Shown: positions 46,856 to 58,679 of the stretch, piece after piece | How positions within the stretch are numbered: the stretch's first letter is position 1 | Layout of the letters: each line of letters begins with the position of its first letter | Source: Rattus norvegicus | Taxonomy: Eukaryota; Chordata; Mammalia; Rodentia; Muridae | Direction of reading: 5' to 3' | NCBI RefSeq assembly: GCF_036323735.1 | Contig: NC_086021.1 | Span: forward strand, 160,242,976 to 160,306,975 | Length of the DNA stretch: 64,000 bases | Notes under the pieces: model-generated | The model's input: the letters and a program-made list of their open reading frames with translations, nothing else | Database searches by the model: none | What the model was told of the DNA's origin: nothing | Made by a program: the position numbers and the translations under genes

Positions 46856-47512
46856 TTACACAGACATGCTGACTTTGCAATCTATGCTTTGCAAGAGAGC
46901 AGGTAATTCTAACACAGAGGAAACCATATAGTGAGGCATGGGGGACGATGTCAGTGGCACTCCTCCACTCTTGTTTATCCAGACCGTGGCTTTCAGTCCT
47001 GCATTCAGGCCTCCTTGTATATCGGTTTCTAGTGTGTCACCAACCATCACACAGTCCCCTGGCTGCACTCCAAGAAGATCACAGCAGTGATAAAATATGG
47101 AAGGTGCTGGTTTCTCTTCCTTCTGTTCTCCTCCTACAACAATGGCATCAAAGTAAGACTGGCAGGCACAAGCCTCGATCTTTTCCCTCTGTGTCTGTCT
47201 GTCACCGTTTGTTAACAAGAGTAGGCGGACCTCTTTACGAAGTTCAGTGAGCATGGCTTTGACATCTTCTTCTAGGGTCATGTGCTGTAAGCGTGTAGAT
47301 TTCCACAGGAAATAACATTCCTCAGCCAATTTCCTATTGTCGGCACCACCTTTGGTTTCCTGGATTGCTTCTTCCCAGTGCGAAGTCCTCACATCTGTAA
47401 TGCATGTACTATAGGGATGAAAGCACTCCTTGCTCAGTTTAACTTGAACTTTATCGCAGATGACTTCAGCCTCTTCTTTGTAGTGGTATTTTGATTGTAA
47501 GAGCTTTATTAC
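46856..47512 (-). CDS. Nanp: Nanp coding exon 2 (residues 31-248)
   Basis: N-acylneuraminate-9-phosphatase hydrolyses N-acetylneuraminate-9-phosphate to free sialic acid in the cytosol, the last step of sialic acid formation before CMP activation. This exon codes 218 residues plus stop, starting V-I-K-L-L-Q-S-K. It carries HAD motif II (L-L-T-N-G-D-R-Q-T, Thr131-Asn132), motif III Lys164 (E-E-K-P-A-P-S) and motif IV (M-V-G-D-T-L-E-T-D, Asp189, Asp194). The cap domain (about residues 30-110) is helical, with W-E-E-A-I-Q-E-T-K. The sequence ends K-V-S-M-S-V. It begins at the acceptor ctctgcctag|g, in phase 0 with exon 1. Full length is 248 residues, equal to the human protein as remembered. No disabling change is present. 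Confidence 0.98.
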   Translation of the reverse strand, partial: VIKLLQSKYHYKEEAEVICDKVQVKLSKECFHPYSTCITDVRTSHWEEAIQETKGGADNRKLAEECYFLWKSTRLQHMTLEEDVKAMLTELRKEVRLLLLTNGDRQTQREKIEACACQSYFDAIVVGGEQKEEKPAPSIFYHCCDLLGVQPGDCVMVGDTLETDIQGGLNAGLKATVWINKSGGVPLTSSPMPHYMVSSVLELPALLQSIDCKVSMSV

Positions 47513-49607
47513 CTAGGCAGAGAAAAATAACTTGGTCAGCATACTTGTCTTTAACAGTCACATTGTGAGGAGTGACTTCTTCCCATTAACACACCATCTC
47601 TAGAGAGATTTGGACAAATTAAAGACTCTATAACCCCAAAGACAATCAAAAATGCATATATCATCCATCTGCTACACCCACCTTGCTCCCTGTATCTCTG
47701 TCCCCAGCATCTAGTCTAAAATGATTCTTCACACAAACCCCTAAACAAGCCTTTATTTGTTTGGTAGCCTACATGTTTCATACTGATTATGAAGAACTGA
47801 AAATAAGAATTTCACTTAAATCTAGGGAAACATTTTAGTACTTTCTGAAAAGCATTATCATACACACACATATACATATATAGACACACACAGACACACG
47901 GGGCGGGGGATATGAATGTATGTGTACTAGGAACAGCCAAGGGCCTACATTAGGTATTAGGTATGCTCTACACCAGAGCTACATTCTCAGCTCTATTATT
48001 CTACATGGCTACCTATTTGGTCTATTTCTTAACATTTACCAAGGACTGGAATGTGGCTAGCTTAATGGTTAAATTAGTACTTCTCTTTTCTTAACATCTG
48101 ATACAGCCCTATATTTTCCCTTTCAAGACAAGGCAGTAAGTTCAGCACTGTTAAAATTTTTCCTGGGTTGAAACATGAATCCATACTAATCTACTTCCAC
48201 AGCAGACATGCTGGTCTGACAGTGTGTACTGATTTCTGGGGCATCATTGCATAGGAAAAAGGACACAGATGGGGAACAATTATTAATTGATGCTGGGTTG
48301 GGTGCTGCTGACAGTTAAATAGACAAGAACTATGGAAGTAAAATTGAACTCATTCTTAAGAGTAGTTGAATAGGCCTGGCAGAGAAGTCATACCTAAAAC
48401 AAGAGCTAATAAGTAAATAATGTGGATGTGGGGGATTAACTCACTCTACACAGAAGCAATGAGCATAGAATTCTGACCCAAAAAAGGTAAAGTGAGTTGA
48501 GCCAAAATGGAAGGCATCAGGAGGCAAGGATGTGTTGGAGGGACCTTGAACGGATGCTACCAAAATCCCTTCTGACCATTTTCCCACATATGCCCAATAT
48601 TTCATACTCTAAGTTTGTAATTTCCCCACTTGCAAGCTTGTCCACAGATGCATCCATGCATGCGGACTGGGGTTCAAGTGTTGTCGAGGGAATACCATTC
48701 AACCCACAAGAGAAGAAACTACACACAAACATCAGACCTTCACTGCTCTTAACAACTGAAGCATGTTCTGCAGTATCATCCTGGAATAGCCATGTGGTGC
48801 CAACAGTCCTAGTTCCTTTGGATTCACAAGAAGACAATTACCTCCATGTGCTCTGAGCAGGCCAATTTCCTCACTGGCCTGATCTCTGGTGACTAATCCC
48901 CCAGATGAACAACCCATCCCTACTCTGATCTCCCACACCCTTCCTAGGATCCCTTCCTAATGAACTACCTATACTGAAAGATGTACTTCTAGAGTGTCCC
49001 ATACTAACCAAGTCAAATATTGATCTTCAGACATGAGTGCATGGTATTGTACTATCAGGGCTGGGAGTGCTGCTCAGTGACGGCTTGCACGCATAAGGCT
49101 CTTTTCCTGTGCTACCATCAAACAACCATGTCTGCTGAATAAAGCAATCCAATGCACAAAAATGACACAGGGAACAAGTAGCATACTGTTCACTCCAAAA
49201 CTGAAAAGGAGAAAGGTATTAATAAGACATAGACTCTCTTTTCTTAAGAGTATAAGAGGAACTGGACCAGTCCCACAGCTCCCTGCACCCAAATCCTGTT
49301 GGGGAGAGAGCTGAACTCCCAGAAATGTGGACAGTCCTGCAATCTCAGAGGAGACCCCCACTTCTGCTCACTTTCCTGGCCCAATAGGAACCTGCCTGGT
49401 TCCTTCTGGACATAGGAACCAAGGAAAAGTCTGGGATAGGAACCTTTTGGCTTTTGCCTGCACCTGGAACTGACCCTGTGACATAATTCTCTGTATGTAG
49501 ATTCCCCTGAGAGAAAGCCGATCTCCAGGATTGCTGACACACAGGCTTTCAGGAGGGTCAAGCTACTGTCAGAGACAGCAAGACCAGCTAACACCAGAGA
49601 CAACCTG

Positions 49608-50222
49608 ATGGTGAGAGGCAAGTGCAGGAACCTAACCAACAGAAACCGAGACTACTTGGCATCATCAGAGCCCAGTTCTCCCACCAAAGTAAATATCAGA
49701 TATCACAACACACCAGAAAAGCAAGATTTGGATTTAAAATCACATTTCATGATGATGATAGAGGAGTTTAAGACGACAAATAACTTCTTTAAAGAAATAC
49801 AGGGCAACACAAGTAAACAAGTAGAAGACCTTAAAGAGGAAACACAAAAATCCCTTAAAGAATTACAGGAAAACACAACCAAATAGATGAAGGAATTGAA
49901 TAAAACCGTACAGGATTTTAAAATGGAAATAGAAACAATAAAGAATGCACAAAGGGAGACAACCCTGGAGATAGAAAACCTAGGGAAGAGATCAGGAGTC
50001 ATAGATGTAAGAAGCATCACCAACAGAATAGAAGAGATAGAAGAGAGAATCTCAGGGGCAGAAGATAGCAAAGAGGACATGGAAACAAACTTCAAAGATA
50101 ATGTAAAACACAAGAAGCTCCTAGCCCAAAACATCCAGGAAATCCAGGACACAATGAGAAGATCAAAGCTAAGGATAATAGGTATAAAGAAAGTGAAGAC
50201 TCCCAAATTAAAGGGCCAGTAA
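49608..50222 (+). pseudogene. L1 ORF1 remnant (RNA-binding protein)
   Basis: From ATG 49608 (M-V-R-G-K-C-R-N-L-T-N-R-N) the frame runs to an in-frame TAG at 49884-49886, just before M-K-E-L-N-K-T-V at 49887. It then runs on to TAA at 50220-50222. In the family this region is a coiled coil, here visible in the heptad-like K-E-E-T-Q-K-S-L-K-E-L-Q. ORF1-like sequence continues out of frame after 50222 to the ID element and a little beyond, but the C-terminal part is missing. Not functional. Confidence 0.85.
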
Positions 50223-50395
50223 ATATTCTCAACAAAATTATAGAAGAAAACTTCCCTAACCTAAAGAAAAAGATGCCCATAAATATAAAAGAAGCCTACA
50301 GAACTCCAAATAGATTGGACCAGAAGAGAAATTCCTCCCATCACGTAACAGTCAAAACACCAAATGCACAAAACAAAGAAAGAATATTAAAAGCA

Positions 50396-50536
50396 GGGGT
50401 TGGGGATTTAGCTCAGTGGTAGAGCGCTTGCCTAGCAAGCGCAAGGCCCTGGGTTCAGTCCTCAGCTCCGGAAAAACAAAAAACAAAAAAACAAAACAAC
50501 AACAACAACAACAAAAAACCCCAAAAAACACAAGGT
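50396..50536 (+). mobile_element. ID SINE inserted in the L1 ORF1 region
   Basis: ggggttggggatttagctca, gtggtagagcgcttgcctag, gcaaggccctgggttcagtc with ctcagctccg, then a long A/CAA tail. A 16-base target-site duplication, aagaatattaaaagca, lies at 50380-50395 and 50537-50552. The B box has changed (ttcagtcct), so it is somewhat older than the other copies, or it derived from a variant source. Confidence 0.96.
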
Positions 50537-50609
50537 AAGAATATTAAAAGCAGTAAGGGAAAAAGGTAAAGTAACATATAAAGACAGACCTATCAGAATC
50601 ACACATCAG

Positions 50610-53600
50610 AGCCACACACACATAATTCCACCTCTAACAACAAAAAAGAACAGGAAACAACAATCACTATTCCTTAATATCTGTTAACATCAATGGACTC
50701 AATTCTCCAATAAAAAGACATAGATTAACAGACTGGATACGAAAAGAAGACCCAGCATTTTGCTGCATAGAGGAAACACACCTCAGTGACAAAGACAACC
50801 ATTACTTCATAGTAAAAGGCTAGAAAAAGTTTTCTAAGCAAAGCATCCCAAGAAACTACCTGGAGTAGCCATTCTAATATCCAATAAAATCGACTTTCAA
50901 CCAAAAGTTATCAAAACAGTTAAGGAAGGACTCTTCATGTTCATCAGAGGAAAAATCCACCAAGATGAATTCTCAATCCTAAATATCTAAGCTCTAAATG
51001 CAAGGGAAACTACATTCATAAAAGAAACCTTACTAAATCTCAAAGCACACATTGTACTTCACACAATAATAGTGGGAGACTTCAACAGTCCACTGTCATC
51101 AATGGACAGATGATGGAAACAAAGACTAAACAGAGACACAGAAAAACTAACAGAAATTATGAACCAAATGTATTTAACTGATATCTATACAACGTTTCAT
51201 TATAAAACAAAAGAATATACCTTCTTCTTAGCACCTCATGGTACCTTCTCCAAAACTGACCATATAATCAGTCATAAAACAGGCCTTAAAAGACACAAGA
51301 AGATAGAAATAATCCCATTCATCCTATCAGATCACCATGGACTAAGGCTGGTCTTCAGTAACAACAAAAATGACAGAAAGCCCACATACACATGGAAGCT
51401 GAATAATGCTCTACTCAATGATAACTTGGTCAAGGAAGAAATAAAGGAAGAAATTAAAGACTTTCAGAATTTAATGAAAATGAAGGCACAACATACTCAA
51501 ACTTATGGGGCACAATGAAAATAGTGCTAAGATGAAAACTCATAGCTTTGAGGACCTCCAGAAAGAAACTGGAGAGCATACACTAACGGCTTGACAGCAC
51601 ATGTAAACGTTCTAGAACAAAAAGAAGCAAATACACCCAAGAGGAGTAGAAGTCAGGAAATAATCAAACTCAGGGCTGAAATCAAACAAGTAAAAGCAAA
51701 AAGAACTATACAAAGAATCAACAAAACCGGGAGCTGGTTCTTTGAGAAAATCAACAAGATAGATAAACCCTTAGCTAGACTAACCAGAGGGCACAGAGAG
51801 TGTATCCAAATTTAAAAAAATCGGGCTGGAGAGATGGCTCAGCGGTTAAGAGCACCCGACTACTCGTCCAGAGGTCCTGAGTTCAATTCCCAGCAACCAC
51901 ATGGTGGCTCACAACCATCTGTAAAGAGATCTGATGCCCTCTTCTGGTGTATCTGAAGACAGCTACAGTGTACTTATATATAATAAATGAATAAATCTTT
52001 AAAAAAAAAATCAGAGGCATAACAACAGAAACTGAGGAAATTTAAAACATCATCAGATCCTACTACAAAAGCCTATATTCAATAAAACTGGAAAATCTGG
52101 AGGAAATGGACAATTTTCTAGACAGACACCAGGTATCAATGTGAAATCAGGATCAGATAAACCATCTAAACAGTCTCATAACTCCTAAAAAATTAGAAGC
52201 AGTTATTAAAAGTCTCCCAACCAAAAAAAGCCCAGGTCCAGACGGGTTTAGTGCAGAATTCTATCAGACCTTCATAGAAGACCTAATACCAATGCTGTCC
52301 AAACTATTCCATAAAATAGAACCAGAAGGAGTACTACCCAATTCCTTCTATGAAGCCACAATTATGCTTATACCTAAACCACACAAAGACCCAACATAGA
52401 AAGAAAACTTCAGACCAATTTCCCTTATGAATATTGATGCAAAATTACTCAATAAAATTCTTGCAAACCGAATCCAAGAATACATCAAAATCATCCATCA
52501 TGATCAAGTAGGCTTTATCCCAGGGATGCAGGGATGGGTTCAACATATGGAAATCCATCAACATAATCCACTATATAAACAAACTCAAAGGAAAAAAACC
52601 CATATGATCATTTTATTAGGTGCTGAGAAAGCATTTGAGAAAATTCAACACCCCTTCATGATAAAAGTCCTGGAAAGATCAGGAATTCAAGGCCCAAACC
52701 TAAACATAGTAAAAGCAATAAACAGCAAACCAGTAGCTAATGTTGAACTAAATAGAGAGACTCCTGAAGCAATCCCACTAAAATCAGGGATTAGACAAGG
52801 CTGCCCACTCTCTCCCTACTTATTCAGTATAGTACTTGAAGTCCTAGCCAGAGAAATCAGACAACAAAAGGAAGTCAAAGGGATACAGATTGGAAAGAAA
52901 GAACTCAAAATATCACTATTTGCAGATGATATGATAGTATATTTAAGTGACCGCAAAAGTTCCACCAGAGAACTACTAAGCCTGATAAACAATTTCAGCA
53001 AAGTGACTGAGCATAAAATTAACTCAAACAAATCAGATGCCTTCCTCTACTTAAACGATAAACAGGGTGAGAAAGAAATTAGGGAAATGACTCCCTTCAC
53101 AATAGTCCCAAATAATATAAAACATCTCGATGTGACTCTAACCAAGCAAGTGAAAGATCTGTATGATAGAACTTCAAGTCTCTGAAGAAAGAAATTGAAG
53201 AAGATCTCAGAAAATGGAGAGACCTCCCATGGTCATGGATTGGCAGGATTAATATAGTAAAGATGGCCATTTTACCAAAAGCAATCTACAGATTCAATGC
53301 AATCCCTATCAAAATTCCAACTCAATTCTTCATAGAGTTAGAAAGAGCAATTTGCTAATTCACTTGGAATAACAAAAAACCCAGGATTGCGAAAACTCTA
53401 CTCAACAATAAAAAAACTTCTGGTGGAATCACTATCCCTGACCTCAAGCTGTATTACAGAGCAATAGTCATAAAAACTGTATTGTATTGGTACAGAGACA
53501 GGAAGGTAGATCAATGGAATAGAATTGAAGACCCAGAAATAAACTCACACAACCTATGGTCACTTGATCTTTGACAAAGGAGCTAAAACCATCCAGTGGA

Positions 53601-53960
53601 AAAAAGACAGCATTTTCAACAAATGGTGTTGGTTCAACTGGAGGTCAGCATGTAGAAAAATGCCAAATTGATTCATTCTTATTGCCCTGTAGAAAGCTCA
53701 AGTCCATGTGGGTCTAGGACCTCCAATAAAACTAGATACAGTCAAACTAATAGAAGAAAAAGTGGGGAAGACCCTCCAACACATGGGCACTGGGGAAAAT
53801 TTCCTGAACAAAAAACCAATGGCTTATGCTCTAAGATCAAGTATTGACAAATGGGACTTCATAAAGCTTCTGTAAAGCAAAGATCACTGTTATTAGGACA
53901 AAATGGCAACCAAAAGATTGGGAAAAGATCTTTACCAATCCTATATCTGATAGAGGGCTA
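50610..53960 (+). pseudogene. L1 ORF2 remnant (endonuclease and reverse transcriptase)
   Basis: Sequence from about 50660 reads as ORF2's endonuclease start (N-S-P-I-K-R-H-R-L-type residues in one frame) with many stops. From 52427 to 53185 a 252-residue frame contains reverse transcriptase blocks: G-I-R-Q-G-C-P-L-S-P-Y-L-F, then F-A-D-D-M-I-V-Y-L (motif C intact). Motif A is damaged: it reads L-G-A-E-K-A-F-E-K, lacking the usual catalytic Asp. After 53185 the frame shifts. The ORF2 start is missing through a deletion at about 50610 that removed the end of ORF1. Confidence 0.85.
51823..52003 (+). mobile_element. B2 SINE inserted in L1 ORF2
   Basis: gggctggagagatggctcag, then ccagaggtcctgagttcaat, tggtggctcacaaccatctg, gatctgatgccctcttctgg and a tail with aataaatgaataaatcttta. 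It is flanked by the duplicated phrase aaaaaaatc (before 51823 and at about 52004). It splits ORF2 between its endonuclease and reverse transcriptase parts. A young-looking B2 copy. Confidence 0.93.
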
Positions 53961-54592
53961 ATAATCTAATTATACAAAGAAGTCAAGAAGTTAGACTCCA
54001 GAGAATCAAATAACCCTATTAAAAATGGGGTATAGAGCTAAACAAAGTATTCTGAGCTGAGGAATATCGGATGGCTGTGAAGCACCTAAAGAAATGTTCA
54101 ACATCCTTAGTCATCAGAGAAATGCAAATCAAAACAACCCTGAGATTCCACTTCACACCAGTCAGAATGGCTAAGATCAAAAACTCAAGTGACAACAGAT
54201 GCTGGTGAGGATGTAGAGAAAGAGGAACACGCCTCCATTGTTGGTGGGATTGCACACTGGTACAACCACTCTGGAAATCAGTCTGGAGGTTCCTCAGAAA
54301 ATTGGACATAGTGCTACCTGAGGACCCAGCTATACCACTCCTGGGCATATACCCAAAAGATGTCCAACATACAACAAAGACACATGGTCCATTGTGTTCA
54401 TAGGAGCCTTATTTATAATTATTTATAGCCAGAAACTTGAAAGATCCCAGATGTCCTTTAATGGAGGAACACAGATAATATGGTACAATTACACAATGGA
54501 ATGCTACTCAGCTATTAAAGACAATGACTACCTGAAATTCTTAGGCAAATGGATGGAACTAGAAAATATCCTGAGTGAGGTAACCCAATCAC

Positions 54593-54619
54593 AAAAAAAA
54601 AAAAAAAAAAAAAAAAAAA
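54593..54619. repeat. A-run (27 A) inside L1 sequence
   Basis: Run of 27 A between gaggtaacccaatcac and gtggtatgcattcactgata. Both flanks are normal L1 end-of-ORF2 text, so the run is an expansion of a short A stretch or a small insertion. Confidence 0.9.
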
Positions 54620-55419
54620 GTGGTATGCATTCACTGATAAGCAGATAGTAGCCCAAAAGCTCGGATTATCGAATGATACAATCCACAGACCACATGAAGC
54701 TCAAGAAGAAGGATAACCAAACTGCTGATGCTTCTAGGAGCAGGAACAAAAGTATTAATAGGAGGAAATACGAAGACAAAGTTTGGAGCAGAGACTGAAG
54801 GAAAGAACATCCAGAGACTAACTCACTTGGGGATTCGGCCAATACACATACAGCCACCAATCCTAGACAATATTATTGATCCCAAGACATGCATGCTGAC
54901 AGGAGCCTGATAGAGTTGTCTCCTGACAGGCTCTAAGAGAGCATGACAAATACAGAGGTGGATCCTTGCAGTCAACCATTGAACTGAGAACGGGGTCCCC
55001 ATTGGAGGAGTTAGAGAAAGGATTGAAGGAGCTGAAGGGGTTTGCAACCCCATAGAACAACCAACCTGAGCTCCCAGGGACTAAACCACCATCCAAAGAG
55101 TACACCTGGACAGACCCATGTCTCCAGCTGTATATGCAGCAGAGGATGGCCTTGTTGGGCACCAATGGGAGGAGAAGCCCTGATCCTGCCAAGGCTCAAC
55201 CCCCCAGTTTAAGTGAATGTCAGGGCAGGGAGGCGGAAAGGGGTAGGTGTGTGGGGGAACACCCTCATAGAAAAAGGGGAAGGGGGGGTTTATGGATGGG
55301 AAACTGGGAAAGGGGATAACATTTAAAATGTAAATAAAAAAATATCCAGTAAAAGAAAAAGAGAAGTTATTTTCTGAATACCTGTTATTTGGATGTGAAG
55401 GGACTAAATTCATACACAC

Positions 55420-55460
55420 ATACGTACACACACACACACACACACAGAGAGAGAGAGATA
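55420..55460. repeat. (CA)n / (GA)n short microsatellite
   Basis: About 12 CA pairs followed by gagagagagaga. Confidence 0.9.
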
Positions 55461-55497
55461 TTATGAAACAGCTCAGAAATTTAAATGACTTTTGTTA

Positions 55498-55690
55498 TTT
55501 AAAGATTTATTTTCATGAACCTTTATGCACGCATGTCTCCCACATGTGTGGGGCTGTCCACGGAGGCTAGATTCCCTGCAGCTGGAGTTACAGGTGGTTG
55601 TGAGCCATCAAACATGGGTGCTGGGATGTGAACTCAGGCCTTCTAGAAGAGCAGCAAGTGTTAACCCCTGAGCCATCTCTATGGCCAACT
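55498..55690 (-). mobile_element. B2 SINE, reverse
   Basis: aaagatttattttcatgaac, gctggagttacaggtggttg, gctgggatgtgaactcaggc and ccctgagccatctctatggc: a reversed B2. Confidence 0.88.
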
Positions 55691-55714
55691 CCACCTGTTT
55701 TTTTTTTTTTTTTT

Positions 55715-55862
55715 CTTTTAAAAAAATGTTTTACAGACAGGATCTTATATAGTCTAGGCTGGTTTCAAACTCTCTTTGTAGCTGAGGGATGACTTTGAAT
55801 TTGATTGTTTTGCTTCTACCTCACAAATGTTGGGATTACCGTCATATACCACCATGGTTACT
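55715..55862 (-). mobile_element. B1-like SINE, reverse
   Basis: gttttacagacaggatctta, tagtctaggctggtttcaaa and gggattaccgtcatatacca. A divergent reversed B1 next to the B2 at 55498. Confidence 0.7.
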
Positions 55863-56159
55863 TTTGTGATTCTGGGGGCTTGGACCAGAGATTTGTGGAA
55901 ATAGCAAGCAGTCTCCCAAATGAACTACATTTTCAGCATCCTTGGCTATTCCTAGTTAAGTCGACTATCACTCACCAATGCCACATGGGATGAACCTGCC
56001 TTAAAAATGAAATACATTCCCCATATACTTTTTCTGACACACCCACAAAGGCATTTATCATATTTATAGTTATTTCTATTAGACATTTAATTTACAAATG
56101 ATTTTTTAAAGAAAATCTGCTCAATGAGGAACTGTACATTCATGCCTTTTCCTTATGAC

Positions 56160-56520
56160 TATGAAAGCACACTGTGGTAGTCTGAATAAGAATGACCCCA
56201 ACAGGCTCATATATATGAATGTTTGATTTCTAGTTAGTGGACAACAAGGCATAGTGTTTCCATAGTGTTACTATTGGAAAATGTATATCATCGGGGGTGG
56301 GCTTTTGTGTTTTCAAAAGTTAGGCCCAGTCTTGCTATCTCTGTCTCTAACTTGCAAGTCAGATGTGAGCTCTAAGCTCCAGCAGCATGCACACCTGCCA
56401 CCATACTCCTTCCCAGGCCGATCACAGACCTACCTTCTGAAACTGCAAAAGAGCCCTAAATTACATGCTTTCTCCTGTAAGCTGCTTTGTCACAGCAAGA
56501 GAGCAGTAAGAAGGTCATAT
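56160..56520 (+). mobile_element. Rodent interspersed repeat, class not assigned
   Basis: gtggtagtctgaataagaat, cccaacaggctcatatatat, gggctttt and the end ttgtcacagcaagagagcagtaa. I recognise this as a common dispersed rodent repeat but cannot assign its class. Confidence 0.65.
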
Positions 56521-57110
56521 GCCTGAAAAGAATGGAAAAACCTTCCCCAAATGGTTTAGAAAGTAAAATCGATACTCCTTCCCCAAGGCAAAGGCCAGAC
56601 ATCTTCCTAGTCCCTCAGAAATCATTCAGAATGGCTTAGGACAGCTGGCATATTACTTTGGGATAGGTCAAAGTTTATAAGGAATGTTGTATCCTTACAA
56701 GATGAAGTATTCACAACATTTACTTTTGCTAATTTCATAGCCCATGTTTAAGTAAAGGAGGTGGTAAAGAACCAAGACTGGAGATACGAACTCTTACCCA
56801 CCATCCACTATCCATTCAGCACTTACCACGTGTCAGACAAAGCTAGTTCAGATAGCACATTCCCTTTCAGGAAGGATTCTGCTGTAGGCCTGAGTTGCAG
56901 AAATGAATAATAACATCCTCTGACAGGTGCAGTGGGAGATAAAGGAAGAAAAAAATAAGGTGCAAAATACAGGGTCAACACCACGGAGAAATACTGTGCG
57001 GTGGTGGTGTTGCTTTGAGGTTAAGAGTCTTGGTTTGTTGATTAGACTGACTTCAAATTCCGGAGCTCAGGGGATACTCTTGCCCTGTCTCCCAAGTAAA
57101 TCTTCTGTTT

Positions 57111-57230
57111 TTTTTTTTTGTTTTGTTTTGTTTTGTTTTTGTTTTTTTTTTCCTTTTTTTGGAGCTAGGGACCGAACCCAGGGCCTTGCGCTTGCTAAGC
57201 GCTTTACCACTGAGCTAAATCCCCAACCCC
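57111..57230 (-). mobile_element. ID SINE, reverse
   Basis: On the minus strand: ggggttggggatttagctca, gcgcttagcaagcgcaaggc, gggttcggtccctagctcc and a long A-rich tail (read as T at 57111-57155). The target-site duplication gtaaatcttctgttt lies at 57096-57110 and 57231-57245. Confidence 0.96.
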
Positions 57231-57784
57231 GTAAATCTTCTGTTTTAAAAAATAAAACCCGAAACTCACCGTGGCAGGGATGTGAAGGATGAATTGGATG
57301 TGGTCAGCCTGGAGACAAGACCAAAGCAGAAATCTACATAGGATGTGCCTTTCTGTAATTAAGGGGAGAGTAAGGGAGACTGGGAGCCAAGAGTCAATGG
57401 GGACTTAGGTCACTGAATGTGCACTGGGTGCTACAATCTTCCCATGCATGGCATTAAAGCTACCCGACAGTGTTATGCAGACTAATACGAAAATGTATAA
57501 GGATTTGAGGCTAGGCGTAGGGGAGGGGGGCTGCTGAGGCAATGAGTATTGGGAGAACTGTGATTCAAACTAAATGTGAGGTTTAACAGGCCTATTTAAC
57601 AAGAACCAGCCTAAAACAAATATTAAGTTTCAAAACACTGGGCTTAGCTGGATAAGAACACATGTTAAGTGTGCACTGTCTGCAGTTAGAGATAATGGCG
57701 GCAGGACATACAGAAGTAGGTACTTGTGAGGGTGTCAGAATGCAAGGAACAATCAGCAGTGTGGAAAGCTTCAGTTAAGACTGA

Positions 57785-57870
57785 TTCCAGGTTGGGGAGA
57801 AGTAGCTCAGTGGAGAACCTGTTTAGAATGGCAAGGAAGTAGGTTCAAACTTCAGAACTAAAAAACGCAC
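57785..57870 (+). mobile_element. ID-like SINE fragment, divergent
   Basis: ccaggttggggagaagtagc, tcagtggagaacctgtttag and gtaggttcaaacttcagaac. Poorly conserved A- and B-box equivalents. Confidence 0.5.
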
Positions 57871-58143
57871 ACACACACCCCAATTCAAAATACCCAGTGT
57901 TGAAGCCACCTAACCACTCGGCAAGCCTATTGTAGTCTAGTGGCAGAGATAGAAGCTACCTCCCAATGGACTTGGAAATACACAGAAGAGAGACCTTATG
58001 GAGACAACGGGTGTAGATTTTCCTTAAAACATCACTGTGCAGAAAAACACAGTTCAAGAGAGGTGTAGTGTTAATTTTTTTTTTAAAGTATAAGACCGAC
58101 AGGAACAAACTGTGTGTGCAATACGGTAAGAAATGTGAAAGGT

Positions 58144-58255
58144 GGGGCTGGGGATAAGCTCAGTGGTAGAGCGCTTACCTAGGAAGCACAAGGCCCTGGG
58201 TTCGGTCCCCAGCTCCGAAAAATAGAACCAAAAAAAAAAAAAAAAAAAAAAAAAA
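58144..58255 (+). mobile_element. ID SINE, young copy
   Basis: ggggctggggataagctcag, tggtagagcgcttacctagg and gggttcggtccccagctccg, then a tail with nearly 30 A. The target-site duplication aagaaatgtgaaaggt lies at 58128-58143 and 58256-58271. Confidence 0.96.
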
Positions 58256-58679
58256 AAGAAATGTGAAAGGTTTAAGATTTGGATAAACAAAAACTACCTG
58301 ATGAAGCACAGGACCTTAGTATTGAAAAGGGCTGGGTTTTTTTTTTGTAAGTGGGCTTTCCATATCTGTACTCCTTCGATTTCTCCTTGAAGCTGAAGGC
58401 AGAGGAAGGAAAGTAAGGGTGGGTAAGGGCTGGACTGGAGAAGGAAGAGGTCCGACAGCATCTGTAGCTATAGTTAGGAGGGTGCAGATCAGCAATGCCT
58501 TACTAAAAGAATGCCCCTTCAGCATTTTAATGTGTCGAGGGTCTCAGCACCAGAAAGCCAGGAAGGCCACAGGGAGGCCTGCAGGGAAAAAATGCTATGA
58601 TGTAGGTTAAGTCCAGGCCCGCCTCTCAGAGTTATGTAACTTCCTGGGCCAAAGCCTTATCTGAGCCTCTTCCCCCAAA

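Larger units (their letters stand above)
49247..55345 (+). mobile_element. L1 LINE, nearly full-length, inactive, plus strand
   Basis: Order: a 5'UTR-like lead (about 49247-49607), ORF1 (49608 onward, broken), a short bridging deletion, ORF2 with endonuclease and reverse transcriptase remnants, and a 3'UTR ending aaaatgtaaataaaaaaata near 55345. It is antisense to Nanp and lies within its intron. It is interrupted by a later ID (50396-50536) and a B2 (51823-52003), and by an A-run at 54593-54619. Multiple stops and frameshifts mean it cannot transpose. Confidence 0.93.
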
